From: Zhengitettix transpicula
Taxonomy: Eukaryota; Arthropoda; Insecta; Orthoptera; Tetrigidae
DNA length: 64,000 nucleotides
NCBI GenBank assembly: GCA_037074705.1
Contig: CM073590.1
Coordinates: 41,873,895 to 41,937,894, forward strand
Reading direction: 5' to 3'
The translations under genes and the position numbers were made by a program. Under the pieces are notes generated by a model. That model was not told the origin of the DNA. It worked only from the letters and a program-made list of their open reading frames with translations, and did not search any database. Shown in pieces: positions 12,056-24,400 of the stretch; positions within the stretch are counted from its first letter, which is position 1, and the number at the start of each line of letters is the position of its first letter.

Positions 12056-14619
12056 TGAACATAAACCTCTCAGAACAGGCCGAGGTGCCTATCCTACTCA
12101 TTTATTAAATGACTGCAACTGGGAATACAAAACGCAGTTCATCTGAATGCAAAGCATAACATTCGTTTAGTGAAAGAAGGTTTTAACCTTAAAAATTACC
12201 CCTATTTTTCTTGGGGCATTACAAAGTAAATTTCACTATTCATCGTACATGGGGGTAGTATATAAATCCGGAAACAACGAAAGAGAGGAAAACACACGCA
12301 GACCGAACAATAAATTACGGTGCTAAAACTTATCTTCGACACTTTTACAGGCCAAAGAGTTTAAAGAGTAGGAGAACGATCGAAATTTATTAGAGAATTT
12401 TACAGTAACAAACTTGGTCGTGTTTGACGTTATTTATACTTAGAACGGTGTCTGCCATTGATCTAAGTGAGGTTGTCTGATCTTAAACATTTAATTTTCA
12501 TTAAAGCATTAAAATAATAATAAACGTTTCTAATAAAATATTATTATTAGATATTGGTCTTTGATGACCAAACGTGTCTTAAAACTGATCTAAAACTGCT
12601 CTAAAATTTATAAATAACAGTCAAGGACATTAATATTCATTTTTATCATGAAATCAAATCCTTAGTTCGATATAAAATGCAATATGCTCAGTGTTTTGAG
12701 AAAATCTATTCTGTTCTACAGGAACATGTGGATGTAACTATTCTTCCAACGTCAATAACAGAAGACATCTACCTAAAAGGTGCACGTCATCTTAAATATT
12801 ATAAATAGTAAAAATTTCTCAAATTGAATACATGGAAAAATTGTCAGTGCATCTATTTAATATTGGGATGAGTAATTTTCTTATTTGTACGAACCGTTAG
12901 ATAACTAGAACGTACGCAAACAATGAGCTACTAATAACACCCATTCCGACGGCAGCAAGAAATGACTTGCATAAAGGATCAGGGTGGTAGGGGGAATGCT
13001 TATACAGCTGCACACACACATTCATAGGCATTGGAGGAGTATAAACTGAAGAGAAGCCAGGAGCAACCGTCCAGAAAGCGGAATTACCCAGAGGAAAGAA
13101 AAGTGAGACTTGCTTGTCGGCCTTTTCTGAAGCATGACTGTCGTTTCTACCGCGGTACCGCTACACTGTTCAACATTTCAACTCGGGCAATGGTTTCTGC
13201 GTAAAGGAGGGGAGGAAGGGGGTTCGTCGCAAGTCTTCGAGCCCTGATAAATCATCATTTAATCCTTCGAGATTGCACGATGCAAAATTTAAAACTTTCC
13301 CAATACTGGCTCAAGTGTTGTCTATAGTTTACAATTATTTTTCACATTCGTACGTAATTCAAACCATAAACAAATTTCATCTCAGCTAGCTGATATCAGT
13401 TTTTCTGTATAAAAATCAGTTTTAATAGGCATTTGAAGTTTACTTATTTATACGCATCAGGCTATTCAGAAATTCACCGAAGAGTTACAAATTTATAATA
13501 TATAGATACAATTATTGGGTCTTAAACAACAGCTGTTTAACAACCCATTGGCCCGTGTTGAGAATTGTATCTGCAAAAGATTCACCTTGAAAGACTTTGC
13601 TCTCTAATATAAAATGTAATATGCTGCATTTGTTTGATCTAATAGTTTTATATTTGAACCTTCTCAATAGCCCAATTATTTCAACTGTATTGAACTGTGT
13701 GTTTTGCGGGAGGGATGTGTTTCAGTGCAAGCTGTTGTTCAAAATTTTAGAAATGGTACAATATGTTTTGGTAATTGGGTGCATATATAACTTAACTCTG
13801 TGTCCATAATTTTAGGTGCTGTGGTCCATTAAATCGTTTTGTTAATATTATTTTGGAAACGTCAGATTCTGTTTCAAGAGGTACAGTATCATTCGACGTT
13901 TAATTCGTTGGTATTTTCAATGGTACACTCGATTTCTATAATTAATTTGATAGTGTGTTCCCGTTATTGAGTAAATAGATTTTTAATGAGCTGCAGTGTG
14001 ATGGAAGTGAAGTCCGATAAGTCAATGAATTAATACTTTCAATTTCCCAGGAGCCTGAATGAAACTATGCGTCACATATCAAGATGATGTCGTTCTAAAC
14101 ATATGAGTTCACGGTTAGATTGTTCAGTTGTGCACAGCTGGTTCTGTGTGAGTAAAAATTGTTTTATCTCGTTTGTCTTGCGCTCTTATCGACGTTGGGT
14201 TTGAGGATGACCAAGTTCCGTGTTGACAATGATTCGGAGGTGTGAGACAATTTCGTGGTAGAGACCAGATGAATCTGAGGAAGTGTGTAATCGTTAGACG
14301 CGGAAGGTTTAGTAATCCTGTTAAGTAGTCCAGGGAAATCCCGTTCAGTCATTGGTGTGTGACGGTTATGATCATCATTTTCGGGTAAGTCGACATATTA
14401 ACGTCATAGACTTTAACCACACATCACTACCGATCTACATTGTCAACAGACGCATCAGGACTAAATGAGTATGGTTTATACAATACAATTTTTGAGAATA
14501 ATGATGCGTTTATACAACACCTTTTTTTTAAAAGAAATAGTACGTATATGCATTACCAGTTCAATGTATTTAAGATTACCAAAAGCAAAAAAATTTCTAA
14601 CGCACAGCGTGCTTGTTTT

Positions 14620-14655
<36 letters not shown>

Positions 14656-16210
14656 TGTAAATAGTCTAATTGGAACTGAAAATACCCAAATTAAGTCATG
14701 CGAATATTATAGCTAGAAACTTTTAATATTGCAGAATATCGCAGCAATACTCATTTTAATTTATTTGTTAAACTATGAGCAGTTATTGTATATATAAATC
14801 TATCCATGTACTAGTTCGTAAGGAATAATCATTGTAAAAGTAAGTTTCACTTAACCAGATAGTCGCTAATTACCACTGTAGTATATGCAACTATAAATAC
14901 TCATTTTAATCCATTAGCATTTTGTTTAACCTATGTTATTTTCATGAAATGCACTCGTATAACTAAATGAGGGCAGAATGTGAACAATGCTACATATCAC
15001 CGTCATATGTTACGTGATTATTATGTGAACAAGATTCATTGATTAGAAAGTAATTAAAAAACAATAAACTGACAACTTTGATTTTGATTAAAAAATGGTA
15101 CGCAGCAACGACTTTTACACTTCCAAATTCCAACTTACTTTTAGAATAAACATGGAATTGAGAATCGATATGAGGTTCCATATTAAACCAATCAAATTTA
15201 AACATATTAAAAATACAAATGCTAGTTCGAATTCTGTTTTAAATTTACAATATAATAATTACTTCAAAAGAAATTCTCACTATTTTGTAATTCTCCACAG
15301 GTATTTTAGAGATCACCTTCGCAATTTTTATGTCACACGCTAAGTTCTGATGACTTCGCAATTCTTCTGCCCTCAAAAATATATTGGAGTAAGTTACGGT
15401 AACATTTGTTAGCTAATATCGTAGTTCACATGTTAGATTTAGATGAATTAGAGAAGAATGATACATGTCATGAGCAGGGATAATACGCACGTAAGTTTAA
15501 TGCATTGATTTTTAACGTGAATATAATTTCGGTTTGGATTCTGTTTTGAGTCAGGTCGACGTAGGCTACTTGTATCCACCATGGTACAATGAGCTCTCCC
15601 AAACGAGATCACTCTCGCCCGGATCGAAAACGTACAGCCTCCATTTGTGAACTCCGTGCGCGATTCTGGAATAGTAGAGTTCGTGTCGCACTGCATCTGC
15701 GCAATCACATGCTTTATTTAGCTTACACAACGATACCACGATTACAAGATTTCACAGCATTTATTGCGGTTATTACAAGCGACCTAATATTGACAGATTT
15801 TGAAGACTATTCACGTAAAAAACTCAAACCGATACGACGTATGGGATCGGTTAAGGGTACTTCTCCGTAGAAGTTCCCGTACGCTTCCCAGATGTCGCCT
15901 CGAACGAGACGTGAAACAAAATTAAAAGACTGAAAACATGCATGATTTTTTATATTATACAGACTAGCTACATGAAAATATCACCAGCTGTATACTGATT
16001 TCGGAATTAATTAATTTATTGTTAAATCTATAGTCATTTGTGTGGTACTATAAACCTGTACCCGTAAAGAAAATATCGGTAATTCCCTCGTCGTTTGCAG
16101 TCCGGTTCCCACAATTTCCTCGGAGAAAGGATTCTGAACGTGAATGTATCGCGATGAGGGAAATAAATTCGTGTTTCACTAAGAAAAGAATGAAGGAAAC
16201 TGTTGTAGTC
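12056..16210. other. No gene recognised
   Basis: AT-rich sequence with scattered short frames. A slightly GC-richer patch at 12950-13210 and another at 15540-15720 gave no recognisable peptide. The only clear repeat is the (AT)n tract listed separately. Confidence 0.5.
14623..14652. repeat. (AT)n microsatellite
   Basis: About fifteen uninterrupted AT dinucleotides. Confidence 0.95.
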
Positions 16211-17827
16211 TCTCTATATAAAAATGAATGTTTGTGTGTCCCCTAAGCGCTCCAAAGCCATTCATCCGATTGCGATGAAAGTTTGGTGAGTTGTTGTGTG
16301 CACCCCGGGAAGGTTTCTGTCGGGTTTTCAAAGCGGTAGGAATCTCCCGAAGGGTGAACGGGGGTGAAATTGAAAAACATGCCATAACGGCCGATATTAT
16401 CTTTGATTAGTTATTTTTTTGGGTGCATGTGATGAATATTTTCTATCCAGATGTATTTAATGTATAATTTCAACCTCTTAAATAAGGTTACATAAAAAAA
16501 CGCCAAACAACCGAGATTGGTGTCAAATCCAGCGTTAAATATGCCAATGAGTTCGCATTTGCCACACTGGTTAAGATGTATTCAGCCCCTAGGAGCGGGG
16601 AAGGGGAAGAAATTTTATAACATGATAAACCGGTCGTTATTAGCGTCGAATAATTAGTTTTTGATGAGGTTCTTCTTCAGATATTTGAATGTATAATTTC
16701 AACCCCGTACAGAAAGGGAAGACAACACCACTCATGGTGGGGGGTGGAGGGGCGTTACTTAAAACAAAAAGCGAAAGTACCGAGATAGGTGTTAAATCCA
16801 TGGTTATAGATGTCAATGAGTTTAATTCTTACGTTAACTATGCCAGTTAAGTTGTAGTTCGGCCCCTAGGAGTGGGGGAGGATGAGGGTGAAATTCCGTT
16901 ACATATAAGAAATTAGTTAAGAACTGAGACTGGTGTTGAATTTAGGGTTATGGAAGTCTCTGTGTTTAATTCGGACATTTACCATACTGGTTAATGTGTA
17001 GCTCAGCCACTTGGAGTGGGAGTGAAACAAATGTACATTTACAATCTTAAATGTGTAGACCAATTTCTCCCAAACTTTATACACATGTGACGTACGATCC
17101 AGGAATATACACACTTACCGCCTCTAGGGTTGGGGTTGATTTAAAAACATTCCTGTTATTAGCGTCGAATAAAACGTTGTCGGAGTCGCTTAATTTGATA
17201 GTGTCATTATAGAATTTTTAAGTGTCCTAATTTCAACTCCAAAAGCAAAGGAGGGAAGCACCCTTACTATACGGGTGGTGAAAGGGATTCACATAAAAAG
17301 TAATGAAAAAAAGACCGATATTAGTGTTGATTCCGGGGTTATAGGAGCGGCTGATTTTAATTTTTGCAATTACCATGATGGTTAATAAAATTTTATCTTC
17401 CTACACGTGAAGGTGGACGTTGTTGACAAAATTTTACCCTCTTACGTTACGGGGTAATTTTATTATTTTCTTACCGTACCATTTATATTTTGCTCTCTAT
17501 TTAGTTAAAGGTTGTGTTTCTTTAGTCCTAATGGTACCGGGTGTAGTTTTAGACTGTATTAAGTTAGGGAGTGTTCTTTACTGTTTTAATTCGTCGTTAT
17601 TGTTAGACTCTTATTTTATGTAGTACGAGAATTCCCGTCAGTCATCATCATGAGTTATTAGCTGCCGTGGGGTTAGGTCGGGAAGGGGAATGTAAATGGG
17701 TGAATGTTCCAAACGTTGGCAGTATTGATGATGATTATATGAACTGTTTACCAAGAGGTTAGTGTCGAATTAATTCCTTCCGGGCTAATTTCAATAAATT
17801 CCCGGGCAACCCTGGGCACTCGGCTAA
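16211..17827 (+). mobile_element. Helitron-like element, second subfamily
   Basis: It starts with TCTCTATATAAAAATGAATG followed by TTTGTGTGTC, a leader type I associate with insect Helitrons, and ends in CCCGGGCAACCCTGGGCACT followed by CGGCTAA, with CTAA as the terminal CTRR. The interior contains diverged modules of the same kind as in the 4631 element: ACCGAGATTGGTGTCAAATC at 16510, then variants near 16775, 16922 and 17313, with GTATAATTTCAACC blocks between them. No transposase is encoded. The 5' leader differs from that of the other two elements while the modules and 3' end are alike, so this is a distinct but related subfamily. The terminal bases are diverged, so the exact 3' boundary could be off by a base or two. 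Confidence 0.6.
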
Positions 17828-19394
17828 GTATAAAATAAAACTCGATTTACAGAGGCATCACATTAGGTAGAGTCGATATTACTCAAAATTGTTTCTAGGA
17901 ACGTTTTCGAAAATTTATGTAAGAGAGCAAACATATGGGATTAGCAAGATGAACGTGGTAGGAAATAAAAAACAGCGAGCATATTTTTCTGTGTCAAATG
18001 ATACACACATATTGGTCTATTGATAAGTAATTATTTTTTGATTGCATATATTTTAGTGGCAATCCGTTAACATTACATTTAACTGTAATGAAACCGTTAC
18101 GCTCTCGACTCATTTGTGGAGAACCCAAAATCTATCGGGATAGACGTTAACTTCTCCCACGACCACGGCTATGAAAGTCTTACTCATTCATTGCATTTTA
18201 AAAATAATAAAAATTTTCCAATACATAAATCTTCGTAACCCAATTAACCAATCAAATAAGCTTGGCCTAAATTTTTATGTATTTGGGATGTCCTGCAATT
18301 ATGTGCAATTCCTTATTATACTTCTTGTAGTTTTTATTTCTCCGAACTTTGAAGTGTGGGATGTCTGTGAGGTGACTTTCTATTACGACAATGCACTATT
18401 TACAGAAGACAGTCGTCAAGGAATCTGTAACAATAATACAAGGTCTGAATAATGTACGAAGGTGTACAGCTAAAGGATACACAAAGAGAGAGAGAGAGCA
18501 ATTAGAATTATGTGACCCCTTTTTCTCGATGGAATTTAAATCGATAATCCTAAGAACTTTGCAAACAATTATTTAAGTATTTATGTAATGCAACCCCACA
18601 TTTATCGAAAATAATTAAAACACCATTACTAATTTTGTTATTAATTTTGAACCAATGAGCTTTCGACCGTATTCATACACAATACAAAATTATAATTTTA
18701 TAAAATATTTACAATATTCAAAATCCAATATATATGTCCAATATATATGTCAACATTAAAATTATTTATATATCTTAGAAAATTGTTCAAATACAACCTT
18801 CCATTTTTTAACACGAGATTAGATAAAACCGATGTGTATCTGTACCATAGGAACGTAGTCAGTTATTCCTACAGGATTGTCCGTAGGATAGACACGCATC
18901 CTGTTGGAACCGATACACGGAGAGAATATTTAGTTTTCGACGTATATAATTGTAAAAAATTTGACAAATTTAAGGTATGAATAATGTATTATAAATTACA
19001 AAATAATTTGTCATTTTGATATTTTATCATAAATATTTAAAGAAATTTTAATGTTGTCAAATTACGTGTATGAATTTGAAAATTTTAAATGTTTTATTAA
19101 AATTATCATTTTGTTTTGTAGATGAATAAGGCTAAATTATCGGCTGAAAGGTCCTTGGAACAAAATTAATAAACGTTTGGTAATTGAGCTTTTATTATTT
19201 TGGATGCTGATTAAAAACATAAGAAGTTATATTACATATCCAAGAAAAGTAATAAAATTTATCATATATAATAAGAATAAAACTTATTTGAATATTTTCA
19301 GGATCAGAAATATGGGACAGAAATGCCACAATTGAACACAAATCTATAAGTTGTGCAATGAAATACGGATCGTTTTCATGTTAGGAGTAACTTA
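17828..19394. other. No gene recognised
   Basis: Very AT-rich. A 13-bp direct repeat, CAATATATATGTC, occurs twice in tandem near 18722-18750. An AGAG run sits at 18487-18499. Reading frames of 93 and 77 codons carry no recognisable motif. Confidence 0.55.
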
Positions 19395-19560
19395 ATGAGA
19401 AGGGTCACGAGACTAGCAGAGTGGAACGCGTAAGAAATCTGAAATTAAGATGAGGAGGACATATTGCGAGTTGAATACATGGACGATGGAGAAATACAGT
19501 TCGGAATTGCTACGCACAATCGTAGGCGAAGGAAGCTGGTAATTAAAAATAACTGCAAGG
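19395..19560 (+). pseudogene. Decayed RTE/CRAFT-type LINE ORF2 C-terminal tail
   Basis: In the frame through 19428 the translation reads RVRNLKLR, stop, GGHIAS, stop, IHGRWRNTV. This matches the C-terminal tail typical of RTE- and CRAFT-type reverse transcriptases, where a stretch like LKWAGHVAR is followed by DGRW and then a GRP..RW motif. The stretch just upstream (RRVTRLAEWN, in a shifted frame) also fits the part that normally precedes it. At least three stop codons and a frameshift mark it as dead. No tail, target duplication or catalytic domain can be seen. The assignment rests on one short, degenerate motif. Confidence 0.45.
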
Positions 19561-20365
19561 AATGAGTATCTCTTTATATATAGACGGAGGTAGCATGCGT
19601 GTTGCCTCAGAGCGTGTAAATTTGTGTATACTCGTATTTGTGTAGGGAGAAAGCTCAGCAGCTTTCGGGTGTTGCGAGAGCACGGCCTTGTAATGCCTGG
19701 AAACCACATCGTTCCAAGGCAAGTGGAAACAACTACACACTTTATTGCACCGCGCCACCACCTCGTTTCTTAACAATTTCATCGACACAGCCGATCACTG
19801 TAATGTATTCAGCGAAAGACACGTAGCAGACAATTGGAATGGAAGGCGAATAATTTCCTACTACAATGAATGTTTTCAACTCCCAAGCTATCAATTTTAT
19901 ATTCGAGTTTATAATTTCAAAGCGGAACAGTTGCGCTTTCTGTTCATGATGAAGTGGAAAGGGCAGTTTCTGTTGTCAATGTAATACATTTATTAAAATA
20001 ATTGTTTTTCCCACTGGTTTTTTATTAATAAATATGGAATTTAATGTGTAAGCTCTTGGCCGTTTTTCTTATTCCAACTATACACGTAATGAAAAATAGA
20101 AGTAAAATATAAATTTATGTCTCCCCGTCTCTTCAATACAGCGAAATAAAGAGAAAAATCACATTTTATTGCTACCATTTGGCTTTGCGCCTCACCGCCA
20201 AAGGGTGAGTCCAGAGAAGTAAATCTTAAAACCTAGCATTAATTATGGTTCTACAATTATTGAAAATATCATTCAAACTGGTTCGGAATAATTGCATGGG
20301 TTATGTAATCTTTAAACCTTATGTCGGAGAAGAATATAATTTTATGAATTAATTTACCAAATTCG
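19561..20365. other. No gene recognised
   Basis: Frames of 60 to 98 codons overlap on both strands around 19413-19984, a pattern expected by chance in a moderately GC-rich patch. No domain or splice pattern stands out. Confidence 0.45.
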
Positions 20366-20590
20366 GCCTTCTGTGGTCAGCGTCATTGCCTCGCGACACA
20401 GAAGACTCGGTTTCGAATCCCGGCATGGCCATGGTTGTTTACCCATGGGTCACAAAAACTGGGGTTAAGACTCAGGGAGAATCGACACTATGAACAAGTG
20501 TCACTCCTAAATCCAGAATGTCCCTTGGCAGTTGTCCCGGGTGGCCAAGGCCCTTAATGAAAACACTCGTATGCAATCATAGTCATTGCG
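20366..20590 (+). mobile_element. tRNA-derived SINE (diverged)
   Basis: The head has CTGTGGTCAGCGTCATTGCC (A-box region) and, about 40 bases on, GGTTTCGAATCCCGG, which is a good RNA polymerase III B box. The body that follows is not tRNA-like, so this is a SINE and not a tRNA gene. The segment CCAAGGCCCTTAATGA near 20545 resembles the GGCGCTAATGACC tail of the SINEs at 35287 and 63458. The downstream boundary is uncertain and I saw no target duplication. Confidence 0.55.
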
Positions 20591-21098
20591 GGAGTCTAAT
20601 GGGTTCACACACTTTTATTTACAATTTTTCCAACTGTATCCCGAGAGTAGTCTTCAATAGAAGGCGTACAGAATTCCCCAAATGGTGGCAGAGGCTCCAG
20701 AGATCGATCTAGCTTCCTTCACCAATGGTCAAACAAATATTCTCAATCGCATAGTCGGTTACAACTTTTTTCTACTGAGGCCAGCGCCCGATAACGAAGT
20801 GTGGTTTCTACCGTGGTCTGTCGTCGACCACCAAAATTTTCCTCCATAGAATTTGGCGGTCTGCGAAAAACCCAGACCTTTCTCACGGGTTCAACGACTT
20901 ATGTTCGGGTTTTATCAGTTGTCGTCTGTCTGTTGCGACATCCCGTTGCCTCTGCACCACGGAAATTCTTCTCCAATTGAATATTTCACTTAACCCTCAA
21001 TATACGTGATATTAGATAATCTGGTCATAAAAGTTTTAATTGATAAATTCTGCAAAAACTAATTATTTCCATCGGCACTTCTCATGTTTACCATTCTG
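20591..21098. other. Unassigned GC-richer patch
   Basis: 20640-20960 is richer in GC than its flanks, for example around GTGGTCTGTCGTCGACCACC at 20812-20831, which is partly self-complementary. No open frame of useful length and no known family recognised. Confidence 0.4.
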
Positions 21099-21107
21099 AA
21101 ACATGGA

Positions 21108-21483
21108 AACTTCTCTCTTCATTCACATTTTTGAGTATCTGTGTTACGCCCTTTATTCAGGAATTAAAACAAGAATGTAGTCAACCAATAACTATTCCCC
21201 ATATACTCTTCTATTGCAGCAGATATAACGGCATCAGAAGACCTACAATTGCAAAACACAACATCTCAGACCTCTGTACTTCAACGTCAGCTGTCACGGA
21301 CCTCATAAAATTTATCGAGGAAGCAAACCTAAGTCAACAAATATAGAAACCAAAACGAAAATAATGTTAAGAATATCGATGTATATAAATAGTAACACTA
21401 TGTAATCTATTGTAATAACATACGGGTCGCCAATGACAACGATGCCGACGCAACCATTATAAACCTCAATAAATAAATAAACA
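21108..21483 (+). mobile_element. 5'-truncated LINE tail with target duplication
   Basis: A frame open from the left edge to 21346 encodes a peptide ending the ORF2 of a LINE: ITIPHILFYCSRYNGIRR fits the H-x-LFxC-xxYxxxR zinc-knuckle-like motif seen after the reverse transcriptase or RNase H region in I-, Jockey- and related clades. A 3' UTR with alternating AC/GT-rich text follows and ends in a tail of AATAAATAAATAAAC. The 9-bp sequence AAACATGGA stands immediately left (21099-21107) and right (21484-21492), which is a target-site duplication. The element is therefore a severely 5'-truncated insertion retaining about 75 codons. The frame is intact, which suggests modest age. Confidence 0.75.
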
Positions 21484-21492
21484 AAACATGGA

Positions 21493-24400
21493 GCACGGTT
21501 CTGAACGATCAATGTGTTATATTGATACATTAGAGCTTAGGTATGCAGTTTTTCTTTAACGCGTTATTTACACTTGTATTGTTCCAGTAGCATATTATTT
21601 TGATTTAATACTTTTTAATAATTATTTTATTAGGTTATTGTACGATTACTTTCTCGTATACTATTCACAAAGATTGTTTTTACTTACAGTTTATGCTATT
21701 TAAAAAGAAAGGTATATGGGGCAGACTTAATATTAACTTTTCCAAATGCTGAATGCAATTTAAGATTCAAGTTTGACGCTTCAGAGGAAAAAATAGTTTA
21801 ATTTAATGCAATTCAATCATTTATTCAATTGACTATGTAGGAATGTGTGATTTTATCTTCGATGGTCATGTACGGTATTTGTTAACAGTAAGTGCGAGTA
21901 AATATCTGAATGCGGCCTCAATGAAAGGAAGTGTGTTCTAAAACTAAAAACACAAATCGGTTGAGGAAAAAAAAAGCAAATAAGATTTCAGAAGATGGTA
22001 TGTATAGCTATATCAAAAGCGAAGAGTTATAGGTGCTTGGCTTACAGTGTAGTTATAATTTAAAATTAGGTACACTTTAGCTGTTATGCTCCGTGAGGGG
22101 TTTGAATCCACCAACCTGATCTCTTTAAAGGAACGGCAGGACGAGCCGCATTGGCGAACAATCGTAGTGTGTTATACTGTTTTCAGCGAGTTGTATACGA
22201 GGTCTACTTAGGACTGTACGCGGCATCAGCGCCTTCTTCCTCGCAAGTACTATCTAATTTTAATTGCACTACAGTGTGCTTAATGTTTACAATCAACGAC
22301 TGCTCAATTGTAGTGAAAAAATATTTATTCACTTGTTCAATTATGCATATTGACATAAAATGTGTAGTGTTTCTCTCACGTGAAGTTGAAAGTTGTCAGA
22401 TTTTTTTTTGTATCGATGGTGATTTGTAACATTTGCTTTTGCAGCGACTTTTTTGCGCTTTATTTCTCGACCCGCAGGCAGTGACGTGTGACGCTACTAC
22501 GAAACATTGCATGCGTTGGCTTCGACAAGATAATCGCTGTGTCTAAATATAACAAACTTGCTATTTAATGCCATGCTTGCTCTATCAATCCTATTAAAGA
22601 TGATCGATGTAGTTGGAACTGTGATTGTTTTCCAAAGGCCGCTTCTCTGTCAGTCGTTCCTTTCAGTTGATGACGACGCAGGTTCAAACATCATCATTAA
22701 AGTAATGAGCCACTGTGTTCATCTTACGTTTGTGCAATAACACCTTGGCATCCCAGAAAATCTTGTCTGACCTACGGGAAATTGTATTGTAATAATAAAT
22801 TGAGCTACGAAATAGTTTTTATACAATTAACTAACTAGTTATAAATTTATATGGTTTTTCGTACGTAGCACGCAATGACATGAAGTTATTGTTGCCAGAT
22901 CAGCACAGCATTATTCGTTTTATATTTCTTCTGTCTATCATAGTACAATTATTTACTGTTATTTATTTATTCTTCTAGTCATATTGATATATTTTAGACA
23001 GTGTCGCCAGGTACAATTCCAGACTCATTTCAGAGATGCTTCACTTGAAATCCAACATCAAAGCTATTAATGTACAGACACTATGAAACTCAATAGTTGC
23101 TATGATCCCTTATTATTACTCTAAACCTGTTTTCCCATTGTCGTTGCTCCCTTATTGTTACGCCAACCCTTCGGCTCTCCAATTGTCGTTACGTTTACGT
23201 CGCATTTGAGTGTTGTCACTGACACCTGACGAAAGGATTGCTCTTTTTGGTCTGTATTAGCTATCTTTCTAATTCATTATTTTCAATCAGACGTAAATTT
23301 TTTTAGTCCCCAAGTTATAATGCAATGGCCTCATTTACGCCGTCGATAATGAAATAGTAAAATTTTATTTATTAAATAATTACATAATCGTAATTACCAC
23401 AAAATATGTTTATATATTTACGTATAATATGACAACACAATTTATGAATAACCAGAATTAGATATTTATTATTTCCCTGAAATTTAAATATAAAACGTCT
23501 GTCTTAAAAGCATGATAATTAAATATTATGGCTTTTGAGTTCGTCACCTACTTTGTGCGATGTTTCGCTCCTACGGCTCTTGCGTTTATAGAATCACCTG
23601 ACGAAAGCAACAAGTATTTCAAAAACTTTGTGTGGTACATACCTTTTTTACATAAATGAAAATTGCTGTAATATAATAGTGATAATCATTCACTATATCC
23701 AGAGAATTTTTTTCCCTCCGGGTTTCTTTGTCAATCGAAGCAAGGAAAACATTACCGTGAAAAGAATGAAAGAGTTGGTTGTGCGTTCAATGACGAACTG
23801 AACCTTTAGTATATTTGCACGCAAATAAGTTGAAGGAGTAAGAAATCAATCACGAACGACGATTGTTGTGAAGTCTGCTGCATTAATCAGTGTATTTGTT
23901 ATAATGTTCGATCATGTAAATAGAAATGTTTAGTTACATCAATTGTAATATTTCCAGTATTACGATTATTTATGTCCCTTGAATAAAGGCCTGGAATTAT
24001 TACTCTACAATATTCTAATGGCAGTTTAAACTCAATAGAAATATGGAATATTTTTTCCCCGTCTTTTAACTGAATCCTCACTATGGTTAGCAATTTCTCT
24101 TACGATTGAATTAATTCATTTTCGGATATTTTACGATGCTATATTATTTTGTTGGAGTGTCTCTCGAAGTCTTTGGGGGTCTTCGTGTACGTCACGTTTC
24201 TGGCTTAATCTGCTTTGCACATTTTGGCACGTGCGCGTAGCTTCGGATCTGTGGAAAGCGTTTGCAGCAGAATGACCTGACGCGAATTTACCTTCATCGC
24301 CCTAAGATAATCGCATTAACGGTCGGCCGGGGGTTTTACCGAAAGCCGAATATTTTACAATTGATTCGAACAATGCTTTTTGTGTGATGAGGCTGACACA

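Noticed and set aside
22085..22140. Possible tRNA-like element (GGGTTTGAATCC)
   Set aside because: B box only; the upstream sequence does not fold as a tRNA and the similarity to 3165 is limited to about 20 bases.
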